Below are positions 54,311 through 63,246 of a stretch of 64,000 bases of DNA, in pieces; positions within the stretch are counted from its first letter, which is position 1; each line of letters opens with the position of its first letter. The notes under the pieces are model-generated. The model searched no databases. It was not told the DNA's origin and saw only the letters and a program-made list of their open reading frames with translations. Source of the stretch: Prevotella sp. oral taxon 376 (GTDB lineage Bacteria; Bacteroidota; Bacteroidia; Bacteroidales; Bacteroidaceae); contig NZ_PYXG01000001.1 in NCBI RefSeq assembly GCF_003043945.1, positions 1,776,001 through 1,840,000 on the forward strand, in the 5' to 3' direction. The translations under genes and the position numbers were made by a program.

Positions 54311-56608
54311 TTATTCCCCTTTCTTGGTGGTGATATCATCGTTGCTGATGCTACTGGCAGCGCTCCGTCCTCTGAATTGCTTGCCTATGTTCCAAGCCAC
54401 CGTGATAGTTATGTTGTTGGCATACAGTCGGCGTATCGATTGCTGATGCATGTTGCGGAAATAGGTATCGCTGCGCGTATTCCAGCAATATACCAGCGAG
54501 TTAAGGAAGTTCAGTTCCAGTTCGAGGCGGTCCTTGAAGAGGTTCTTGCTGATGGTGAGGAATAACTGCGGATTTCGGTGGAATATGCCGTTGAGACTGT
54601 AACTCTTAGGCCGATAGTTGGCCGACAACATATACATCCACCCTTTGGTACTGAGATAACTCATGTTCAGGTTGCTGGTCCATCCCCATCCCTTGGAGGT
54701 CTGCATGAGTGTTTGCTCACGGTATGTTCCGTCGAGTTCGTATGAGCGGTGGAAGCCAGTAAGCGATAGCGATACATTCATACGGTTCTTGCAGAAGCGC
54801 TGGGAGTAATTAGCCGATACGGCTGTATATTTGCTGCTGCCGATGTTAGCATAGGTTGTAGCATTATAATTGTCGGGTGTTATATAGATTTGGCTTATCA
54901 CATGTGATTCGTCCTCGTAGTTGGCTGTCAGAGTGAGGTAAGCGTTGCGTATCTGTCTACGCCACGACATGCTGATTGCATCGTTGTATTGCGATTGTAG
55001 ATCGAGATTGCCCACATGCTGTGTGAAGTCGTTGATGAATAGAGTGTCGGCATTGAGATGGTCTACGCTTGGGCGAGTGATGCGCCGTTGGTAGCCGGCT
55101 GATAGCGATCCTCCCTTCTTAAGATTATAATTGAATCGCAGGGATGGCAGAAAGACATAGTCGTGTCTGCCGCGCAGGTTGTCGGTCTCACCTTTGAGTA
55201 TGGCATAGACAGACAGGTCCTGTGTGAAGGCATAATGCTCTGTAAGATATAATTGTTGGATGGAATAGTCGGTGTGTCTGCCGAGTGCGGATGAGGTGGT
55301 GTTCTGCCGGTATACATTCTTGAATCCGGCATTGATGTCATGGTCGTGACCGAATAGACGGATACGGTTCTCCCAAAGCAGTTCGCCTGTATATTCTCGC
55401 ATGGCCGAACGGTAACTCTCAATATCGCTGCCAGGATAAGCTATGGCGTAACGATAGTAGTAATAGTTGCCTTTGATGGTCAATGTGTTTCGGCTGTTCA
55501 TCTTGTATCCTATGTTTGTGTATCCGCCATAGTGGTCTATCTTCTCGTTGCTGGTGCGCTGATAGTCTGCACCGTTAAAATCGGAACCGGAGTCTGTAGC
55601 ATCGGCCGGGTATCCGCTATGAAAGGCGGCAGCTGTTATAGTGAGTCGATCTGTAGCGAAGTGATTGAGCTTAATGTACTCTGCATCCTGCCGTGTTTTG
55701 ATGGTTCTTAGGAGCGTGAGTCGCTGTGTCGGTGTGTCGCTGAAATATCGAGTTATGTTGTTCTCCGACTTCTGCGTATGGCATACAAGGTTGAATGAAG
55801 CCATGATGTCCCACTTCTTGTTTTGGAACCCGAAATTATTGTAAGTACCTACTTGTGGGTGCAACATGCCCGTCCATGTGGAGAGACGTGCGTAAGCCCG
55901 GGGATGTTGCCGTTGTTTCTTGATGATATTTATTTCACCGGCAGTACCGCTGTCATCATCTTTGGTCATCTCGTGCACCTCCACGCGCTCTATATCTCTG
56001 GCACTGATGGTTTTCAGTTCTTCGTTAGTGGCGTTCCTTCCATCAACCTTGACTCTGCATCTGCGGTTTTGCCCTACCAGCGTATAGGTATCGTTGCTGG
56101 CCACGATGCCGGGGAGGAATGAGAGTGCCCTGTCGGCCTTGGTGGTTTTCAACATGCCTCGGGTGTCTATTTGATAGATGCTCTTTTGTGCATCATTTTT
56201 GGCGATGCGGCGATAGGCTACCACTTCAACCTGTTTTATTTTCTGGGCTTTATCCTGTAGGTATATGCAGTGATTGACCGAAGGCGTATAAATGGTGATA
56301 GCAGTATCTAAGTTTTCGTAAAACTTGCTTTCTATTTGTATCCTTACCTGCTTGCATATTGGCGATTTTACGGTAAAAGAAACTTTCCCGTTAAGGTTTG
56401 TGTCGTGCTTGAATGTACTATCGCAGGCTGTAAATCTGACTGTTAGATTGGAAATCTTGTTTTTCTGACTATTGCTAATGGTTAAGTTTATGACTGACTG
56501 GCCACTACTTTTTAGACAAAAAAGAATTGCTGTAACTAAAACACCCACTCTCCACCAATTGAATGAAGAGTGGATAAATGAATAGCTTTGTCCCAATTTA
56601 ATATTCAT
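54311..56608 (-). CDS. Outer-membrane receptor, TonB-dependent-type beta-barrel
   Basis: A 765-residue outer-membrane protein. The signal peptide (about 17-40, NWWRVGVLVTAILFCLKSSG) is followed by a carboxypeptidase-regulatory-like beta domain and a plug-like segment (RALSFLPGIVASNDTYTLVG, ISARDIERVEVHEM). A large barrel of many Tyr/Asn-rich strands follows, ending at IGKQFRGRSAASS. It matches the outer-membrane beta-barrel family relatives of TonB receptors; no clear TonB box is seen. ATG 56608 overlaps the end of the frame-corrected small peptide ORF by 11 bases, so coupling is likely. No SusD partner is present. The DUF3828-like lipoprotein follows. Confidence 0.82.
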   Translation of the reverse strand: MNIKLGQSYSFIHSSFNWWRVGVLVTAILFCLKSSGQSVINLTISNSQKNKISNLTVRFTACDSTFKHDTNLNGKVSFTVKSPICKQVRIQIESKFYENLDTAITIYTPSVNHCIYLQDKAQKIKQVEVVAYRRIAKNDAQKSIYQIDTRGMLKTTKADRALSFLPGIVASNDTYTLVGQNRRCRVKVDGRNATNEELKTISARDIERVEVHEMTKDDDSGTAGEINIIKKQRQHPRAYARLSTWTGMLHPQVGTYNNFGFQNKKWDIMASFNLVCHTQKSENNITRYFSDTPTQRLTLLRTIKTRQDAEYIKLNHFATDRLTITAAAFHSGYPADATDSGSDFNGADYQRTSNEKIDHYGGYTNIGYKMNSRNTLTIKGNYYYYRYAIAYPGSDIESYRSAMREYTGELLWENRIRLFGHDHDINAGFKNVYRQNTTSSALGRHTDYSIQQLYLTEHYAFTQDLSVYAILKGETDNLRGRHDYVFLPSLRFNYNLKKGGSLSAGYQRRITRPSVDHLNADTLFINDFTQHVGNLDLQSQYNDAISMSWRRQIRNAYLTLTANYEDESHVISQIYITPDNYNATTYANIGSSKYTAVSANYSQRFCKNRMNVSLSLTGFHRSYELDGTYREQTLMQTSKGWGWTSNLNMSYLSTKGWMYMLSANYRPKSYSLNGIFHRNPQLFLTISKNLFKDRLELELNFLNSLVYCWNTRSDTYFRNMHQQSIRRLYANNITITVAWNIGKQFRGRSAASSISNDDITTKKGE

Positions 56609-56799
56609 GCCATTTTCCATACCAAATTCTAGAACTGTCTTCCATGCATGCGCCACTACCAACGCACTCTCCTTTGTATCGTGTAAATGCATTAAGAGAT
56701 GACAGGGATGCTTTTATTGGTGTGTTAGTAGATGTTTTTTTTTCCTGCTTGTGCAGGGGTAAGCAATAAAGCTACGGCTAAAAACATTCCGCATGCCAT
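56598..56799 (-). CDS. Small secreted Cys-containing peptide ORF, shifted at an A9 run
   Basis: From ATG 56799 the frame reads MACGMFLAVALLLTPAQAG, a Sec-type signal with an AQA cleavage site. It then enters nine A (56735-56743) and stops at 56725 after only 24 residues. Skipping one A keeps the frame open to TAA 56598, giving 66 residues. The mature part then contains NTPIKASLSSLNAF, KGECVGSGACMEDSS and ends YGKWHEY. Codons before the ATG add KHGHKTA, a better basic start, so ATT may be used. A promoter box lies upstream and the stop overlaps the barrel gene start. It could be slippage-controlled, phase-variable or a sequencing error. Function is unknown. Confidence 0.5.
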
Positions 56800-56844
56800 T
56801 GCGGTTTTGTGTCCATGTTTAATATGTATTGATTCGTATTAGTA

Positions 56845-56852
56845 CAAAGATA
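56845..56852 (-). promoter_or_regulatory. -7 box (TATCTTTG) for peptide-barrel operon
   Basis: Exact TAnnTTTG match on the minus strand, 45 bases before ATG 56799. Confidence 0.6.
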
Positions 56853-56946
56853 AGTTTTTTTTATATATATAAACCTTTTTCTTTTTTAAAAAAAGTTAAA
56901 TATTCGATATTTGTTAATTTCTCCTTCTTCAATTCGGGAAAACTAT

Positions 56947-56954
56947 TATTTTTG
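56947..56954 (+). promoter_or_regulatory. -7 box (TATTTTTG) for MauE operon
   Basis: Exact TAnnTTTG match, 11 to 29 bases before the candidate TTG starts of the MauE-like gene. Confidence 0.6.
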
Positions 56955-56965
56955 CATCGTATTGA

Positions 56966-57394
56966 TTGCTAAATTCTTTGATTTTGAAGAAAAGAAGTTT
57001 ATATAGTTTCTTGTTGCTATTATTGATAGTGTTCTTTTCTTATACTTTTATAAATAAAGTATTAGATATAGATAGCTTTATGCTGAATATCGCAAAAACG
57101 GGTTTGTTTAGAGGTTGGATGGTTGATGCCGTTGCTTACTTGGCCTTGGTATTGGAGGGGACGTGCATAGCCTTATTATTATTTAGAGAAAGCATAGGCT
57201 TAATAGCTTCGTGGCTGATGATGCTCTGTTTTACTTGTTATATTTGTATCTTGTATTTTTTCTCCCTCTATGAAATTTGTGGTTGTGGGGGAATCCTAAA
57301 TGGTCTCCCATTTTGGTGGCATCTGCTAATTAATAGTGCTATCATTGTTGTTATAAGTTATTTGATTTATAAAAGGTTTTATGGAAAAATATAA
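56966..57394 (+). CDS. MauE/DoxX-like redox membrane protein
   Basis: A protein of up to 142 residues with four membrane helices (about 12-30, 50-72, 78-100 and 115-137). The end of helix 3 carries YEICGCGGILNGLPFWWH, whose Cys pair fits the MauE/DoxX group that serves disulfide or redox steps in the envelope. The start is TTG; 56984 (MKKRSLYSF) is a more natural signal than 56966. No ATG is available. Base composition is much more AT-rich than the surrounding core genes, suggesting acquisition. It overlaps the next gene by 14 bases. Confidence 0.7.
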   Translation: MLNSLILKKRSLYSFLLLLLIVFFSYTFINKVLDIDSFMLNIAKTGLFRGWMVDAVAYLALVLEGTCIALLLFRESIGLIASWLMMLCFTCYICILYFFSLYEICGCGGILNGLPFWWHLLINSAIIVVISYLIYKRFYGKI

Positions 57395-58199
57395 AAGTGT
57401 TTTTCTATGCGTCAGCATAGTACTGGTGATGTTTTTGATATTATTTATTTTCCTTATATATAATAGAGTAGGCAATGCTCAAGATACTTATCTATTTTGT
57501 AGGAAATATTCTGATAATACTGTTAAATGGAACTTGGAAGAACTGCCCCGACCAGATAGTTTGGATTTCTTGCAGGGAAGCAAGAGTAAGAAAGTGGACT
57601 CCGTCGAGTTGAACAATCACTATTGTTTGTCATTTGGACCAGTCGGTTCAAAGACTTCTGCCCCATTTGCGTTTTCTTGCTATCCTTCAGGCAAAGATGG
57701 GCAGTCAATATCCTTTATGACTTTTAAATATGCTCCATCGTGCGACTATTCTAATATTTATGAAAAAGGACTAGCTTTTGATGGTGTATTCCTGAAGATA
57801 GGTAACTATGTTACTTATACTTTTCGACATTTGCCATCTGTCTTGGTGTTTGATGCTAAAGGGCGTTTTATGAAAGACATCCATACAAATGACAATGTCC
57901 CGTGTCCGTCAATAATACGCTACAAGGAATATTATATATATGAGCGTGGTAAAGCTTTCAATTCGAATGTGTCTTCTTTTGTAAAAGGACAATTTGTGTA
58001 TGTTTTTTCTTATAGGATTCCAAGAATGGAAAAGCGGTTTATAGTAGATGTTTATTCTCTGGAAACAGGGAGATATCAATATAGTGTAAATATCGACAAT
58101 AAAGGAAAATATGCGAATACTGATATAGACAAAGTGTTTTCTGTTGGCAAGGAAATTTATATCGATACCCGAATGGATCTTTTGAAGCTAAGTCTGTAG
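57381..58199 (+). CDS. Anchored periplasmic/surface protein of unknown function
   Basis: A 272-residue protein with one N-terminal helix (about 7-27, VFLCVSIVLVMFLILFIFLI) and a beta-rich extracytoplasmic part. Segments such as LVFDAKGRFMKDIHTND and VDVYSLETGRYQYSVNI look like beta-propeller blades, as in 6-bladed proteins often found near MauE in Bacteroidetes. I cannot assign the family firmly. It overlaps the MauE-like gene, so the pair is one transcript, and shares its AT-rich composition. Immediately downstream lies a 66-bp remnant of a barrel gene. Confidence 0.6.
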   Translation: MEKYKSVFLCVSIVLVMFLILFIFLIYNRVGNAQDTYLFCRKYSDNTVKWNLEELPRPDSLDFLQGSKSKKVDSVELNNHYCLSFGPVGSKTSAPFAFSCYPSGKDGQSISFMTFKYAPSCDYSNIYEKGLAFDGVFLKIGNYVTYTFRHLPSVLVFDAKGRFMKDIHTNDNVPCPSIIRYKEYYIYERGKAFNSNVSSFVKGQFVYVFSYRIPRMEKRFIVDVYSLETGRYQYSVNIDNKGKYANTDIDKVFSVGKEIYIDTRMDLLKLSL

Positions 58200-58204
58200 G
58201 TAGG

Positions 58205-58270
58205 GATTGTCTACATGCTGTGTGAAGTCGTTGATGAATAGAGTGTCAGCATTGAGATGGTCTACTCTTG
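58205..58270 (-). pseudogene. Remnant of a second barrel gene (66 bp copy of 55007-55072)
   Basis: Sixty-two of 66 bases match 55007-55072 inside the outer-membrane barrel gene, same orientation. On the minus strand it encodes VDHLNADTLFINDFTQHV. No other barrel sequence surrounds it, so it is a leftover from duplication and deletion. Confidence 0.85.
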
Positions 58271-58331
58271 CCCGGGCTGAGCAAGTCTCTCGTCATTTGC
58301 CGTGTCGTCTGCCGAGCTTGGGCAAGATGCT

Positions 58332-59177
58332 TCAGAAACGGCAGGGCAGACTGAAAAGCTGGTAAAGCAGGGTTTGCGCCATGATTTTGTGCCCGTAATT
58401 GTTGGGGTGCAAGAGATCGCCCGGGGCATTGAACTTCTTTGTTTGCTCCGTGATGAGTGGGAATAGGCCGGAGAGATTGCCGAGGTCTATCACGGGAACG
58501 GCCCATACCTCTTGTGTCTCTTTGATGGCTTTCACATACTCATCGAGATAGAGCCCTGCTCCGTTCTGATAGGATTCATCTAGCTGTATGTTCTTGTCTT
58601 TATAGTTAAAGAGCGCGCGATGGAGTGGGGTGAGTATCACCACCTGCTTGTCGGGATACATGGTCTTGATCTTTCTCATGGCGATGTTGATGCGCCCTTT
58701 CAGTGTCTGTGGGTTGTAGTCGAAATGTCTTCTGAGTCGCGTAACGGTCTGTCGAGGCTGGTGCCACCGCTTAATGTGAGTTTGTTCTTTGGATTCGGTG
58801 TGCCAAACACCGATGGGCAGATCGGCATAATAGTCGTTTGTTCCGATGAATATCAGTATGGCATCAAACTGGTAGCCGTGTTCTTTGTTAAGGCTGTCGG
58901 CCTGGTTGGGGATATCATCCCATTGCCGACCGTTCACGGCATAGACATAGCTGGTGGCATGAAGCCATTCTTCTAGATATTTCCAGTATTTCTTTTGAGT
59001 GGATGGGATATTCGGGTCGGTGACGGAATCGCCGAAATAGGCGATCCGAGCCTGTCTCCAAGGGTGTATTTTCAGTAGGTCGCCGAAGCTGGGGGCGTCT
59101 GACTCGGGATGTTGCGCCATGGCGTTCAGTGCCAAAAGGAGGCACAGGGTGATGGTGGATATGATTTTGGTCTTCAT
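58332..59177 (-). CDS. Exported SGNH/GDSL hydrolase
   Basis: A 281-residue esterase-type hydrolase with signal peptide MKTKIISTITLCLLLALNAMA. SGNH blocks are visible: YFGDSVTD (Ser nucleophile), NGRQWDD, FIGTNDYYAD (Asn) and the DLLHPNNYGH catalytic Asp-His. Members deacetylate or de-esterify glycans or lipids; the substrate is unknown. It lies just beyond the duplicated barrel fragment. Confidence 0.85.
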   Translation of the reverse strand: MKTKIISTITLCLLLALNAMAQHPESDAPSFGDLLKIHPWRQARIAYFGDSVTDPNIPSTQKKYWKYLEEWLHATSYVYAVNGRQWDDIPNQADSLNKEHGYQFDAILIFIGTNDYYADLPIGVWHTESKEQTHIKRWHQPRQTVTRLRRHFDYNPQTLKGRINIAMRKIKTMYPDKQVVILTPLHRALFNYKDKNIQLDESYQNGAGLYLDEYVKAIKETQEVWAVPVIDLGNLSGLFPLITEQTKKFNAPGDLLHPNNYGHKIMAQTLLYQLFSLPCRF

Positions 59178-59248
59178 TTTAAATGGATTCTTTGTATGTC
59201 AGGTTATGCGAAAGGAGGATCGGTTTCCACCTTTTGTGGGTTCTGGGC

Positions 59249-60463
59249 TTATGCTTTCGGGGCTTCCTTCTCAATTTTTACAGACTCTCCTTTCTTGATC
59301 TTTTCAATCATTTCGCCATTCAACTTTCCGGGAAAATTCTTCTCCAGGAGCGCTTCTAATTTCTCGAGACCCTTTTTGTATGCCTTGATATATTGCTCAA
59401 GGTATTTCACCTCGCCGGTATATTGCTTGTTAGCCTGATAGTAATTGAGTACATCTACCATGGCGTCCTTGAAGGTGTTGAGACTAAAATCGGCTTCTCC
59501 GGTGGCAAGGGCGTATTTGCTGCATCCGGCTATATAGGCTATAAAATAGGCCATCGACTTCTCATTTCCCATCAATTTGGACTCGTTCTCGCCGATTACC
59601 ACATGGCTGTCTTCGGTGGCTTCCGACCAGTTCATGATGTAAGTGGCGGCATCATTGATTTTCGGATCGGTTATATAGTGCTTGAAGAAATATTCTATGC
59701 ATCTCGCGGCATCACGATTGTGGTCGCGGGCAACGGCGGCCGAGGTGAATTCCACGGCCTGTGGCAGGTCGCGCTCGCCGGCTTCTGTCTCTTTTTTCAA
59801 GGTCTCTATGCGCTCTGAAAGTTCTTTAGCTTTGGCCTTGTCGCCGTTCTTTTCATAGTATTTGCATAGATATTCAGCTTCATCAGTATATTTGTCGGAG
59901 TGTTCTCCATAGAGATTCTTGAGTATGTTGAGGGCAAGCAGTTCGTGCTGAATGGCTTTATTGGTGTCGCCACAGAAGTTGGCGAGTTCCGCTACATGCA
60001 GCTGAATGACCGCCATATCGTGGTCGTTCTCATGAAAGTTCTGGTAAACGCCAAGGGCTTTTTGGGCATTGGCCAATCCTTCTGTATACTTCTCGGCCGT
60101 ACTCTGGTAGAGGGCGAGATTATCCAGGGCAAAGGCGTAGTTCTTGTCGGTGGTACTGATGTGCTTTCCGTAGAGGTCCACCACTTGCTGGGCTGTTATC
60201 AGTGCTTGGTCAAGCTGCTTGGTACGATAATAACATTTGCCCAATTGTATCAGCTTGACGATATAGGTGGAGTCGCTTTCGCCTACTTCCTCCTTTAGGG
60301 CGGCGAGATGTTTTTGGCGTATCTCCATTGATTTCTCGTAGTTTCCTTCGTCAAAAAGCTTGTTGGCAATGCTGTCGAGCTTGGCTGTTTTTGCAGATTG
60401 CGCTTGTGCGACAACGGGCACTAAGGTCATAAGGGTGATAATTGTTAAGAATGCTTTTCTCAT
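59249..60463 (-). CDS. Exported TPR-repeat protein
   Basis: A 404-residue protein with signal peptide MRKAFLTIITLMTLVPVVAQA and several tetratricopeptide repeats in residues 30-225 (NKLFDEGNYEKSMEIRQKHL, IQLGKCYYRTKQLDQALI, LYQSTAEKYTEGLANAQKAL). The C-terminal half is helical without a named domain. It is probably a periplasmic scaffold or adaptor. Upstream is a non-canonical GAACTTTG box near 60504-60511. It is divergent from the rRNA operon. Confidence 0.75.
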   Translation of the reverse strand: MRKAFLTIITLMTLVPVVAQAQSAKTAKLDSIANKLFDEGNYEKSMEIRQKHLAALKEEVGESDSTYIVKLIQLGKCYYRTKQLDQALITAQQVVDLYGKHISTTDKNYAFALDNLALYQSTAEKYTEGLANAQKALGVYQNFHENDHDMAVIQLHVAELANFCGDTNKAIQHELLALNILKNLYGEHSDKYTDEAEYLCKYYEKNGDKAKAKELSERIETLKKETEAGERDLPQAVEFTSAAVARDHNRDAARCIEYFFKHYITDPKINDAATYIMNWSEATEDSHVVIGENESKLMGNEKSMAYFIAYIAGCSKYALATGEADFSLNTFKDAMVDVLNYYQANKQYTGEVKYLEQYIKAYKKGLEKLEALLEKNFPGKLNGEMIEKIKKGESVKIEKEAPKA

Positions 60464-60714
60464 CTTCTGGGTATTTTAAAAAGATTATTAGCTTTTGATG
60501 GAGCAAAGTTCCGAAAAATTTCTGATATATGCAAGTATTTTATGAGAAAACAAATAGGCTGGGATAGAGAAGGAAACCTCATAAGGAGCCGCATTATTAT
60601 AGTCTGGCGCAGTTTACTTTATACTTCTCGTACAACCTCGGCTATTACGAGTCTCACAGTTTTTCCTATACGGTCGAGTCCGTTCGTTAGCCTTTTTCCT
60701 GCCGTCCCCGGCCT
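60464..60714. other. Intergenic, start of long gap before rRNA operon
   Basis: No convincing gene. It contains the TPR gene's probable promoter area and leads into the repeat array at 60715. Confidence 0.4.
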
Positions 60715-60802
60715 GCCGATCCCGCCGATTTCGTCTGCCGATCCCGGCGAGTTTGTCGGTCAATCCCGCCGGTTTTGTCTGCCGATCCCGCCGGTTTCGT
60801 TC
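60715..60802. repeat. 22-bp-period array, CGCCGATTT family (4 units)
   Basis: Four units start at 60715, 60737, 60759 and 60781, exact 22-bp steps. Each is close to CCGATCCCGCCGRTTTYGTC plus two variable bases, the same core as at 41912 and 51701. Ends 165 bases upstream of the rRNA promoter box. Confidence 0.85.
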
Positions 60803-60966
60803 CTTTTTTCATTGCTTTCCCGCTCCCCCCTGTCCCCTTTTATATATAATAATGTATGCTTTCCCTCCTTTTTTCCCTTTCCTTTTGTTTTGTCAACATT
60901 TCCGAAAACTTTTCCTTATTCCTGAAATTATCTCCCCCAAAGTTTGGCCGGTTGTTTTTTTTGTGT

Positions 60967-60974
60967 TACCTTTG
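60967..60974 (+). promoter_or_regulatory. rRNA promoter: -7 box TACCTTTG with -33 TTTG
   Basis: TAnnTTTG match with TTTG at 60943-60946, spacer 20, the Bacteroidetes sigma-70 arrangement. The predicted leader to 16S is about 270 bases. Confidence 0.6.
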
Positions 60975-61252
60975 CACTCGCTTTCGCCCATTTTGCGGGT
61001 CGTTAGCTTGATATTTTTCGTTCTTTGGCATTCTTACATAGAGAGACAGGTAGTACAGGAAGTCCAGGCATTCTCCTTCCCGGCGCTCGTTGCCCGGTTT
61101 GGTTTTTGCCTGTCATTTTTCAGGAAGAGTCCGTTTTTCCCTTTTCCTTGATTGGTATTGGGAAGATTCCACGGATTCCGGATAGCCGTTCTGACCGGAT
61201 CGGCGCGCGCCGTTTCCTTTTTTGGGAATTTGGCGCCGCCACATGATTTTTT

Positions 61253-62787
<1,535 letters not shown>

Positions 62788-62929
62788 GGAGACGGCATTG
62801 GGTTTTTTCCGTGTGTCTTTCGGTTCTCTTCCCTCCTGTTTCCTGTTCTCTCTTTCCCATATTTTTTCGGGGATGGTCCTCCGCCGCGCCTTGCCTGTTG
62901 CGGGCCGCGCGGGCTGGTCCCGGGCCTTC

Positions 62930-63003
62930 AGTCCCATAGCTCAGTTGGTCAGAGCGCCACACTGATAATGTGGAGGTCGGCAGTTCAAGTCTGCCTGGGA
63001 CTA
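62930..63003 (+). tRNA. tRNA-Ile (GAT)
   Basis: A 74-base cloverleaf in the 16S-23S spacer. Acceptor AGTCCCA/TGGGACT, anticodon loop CTGATAA (GAT), T-loop GTTCAAGTC. CCA is not encoded. Confidence 0.97.
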
Positions 63004-63023
63004 CGTCCCTTTCCCGTTTCCCC

Positions 63024-63097
63024 GGGGGATTAGCTCAGCTGGCTAGAGCACCTGCTTTGCAAGCAGGGGGTCAACGGTTCGAATCCGTTATTCTCCA
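63024..63097 (+). tRNA. tRNA-Ala (TGC)
   Basis: A 74-base cloverleaf, 20 bases after tRNA-Ile. Anticodon loop TTTGCAA (TGC), D-arm GCTCAGCTGGCTAGAGC, T-loop GGTTCGAATCC. CCA is not encoded. Confidence 0.97.
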
Positions 63098-63246
63098 CGA
63101 CTCGGCCCCATCTTTTTGGGTTCCGTTTGGTAAGATCTTTGACATATTGACACAGGCAAGACAATGAAGTAGAGGAAGGCCCTCCTTATATAGGTGGGCC
63201 GGAAGTACGGGCCCGCCCCTGGCCTTTTCGGCGTTGGGGCGGCGCG

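Noticed and set aside
56700..56799. N-terminal extension of the barrel protein from ATG 56692
   Set aside because: The extra residues (MHLHDTKESALVV...) precede a complete signal peptide and overlap the small peptide frame; ATG 56608 or 56620 fits better.
58271..58331. Imperfect 12-bp inverted repeat (CTTGCCCGGGCT / AGCTTGGGCAAG)
   Set aside because: Two mismatches, a long loop and no T run; too weak to call as a terminator for the SGNH hydrolase gene.
41912..60802. Repeat arrays as CRISPR
   Set aside because: Units are contiguous with a 22-bp period, with no unique spacers of constant size, no long identical repeats and no cas genes in the window.
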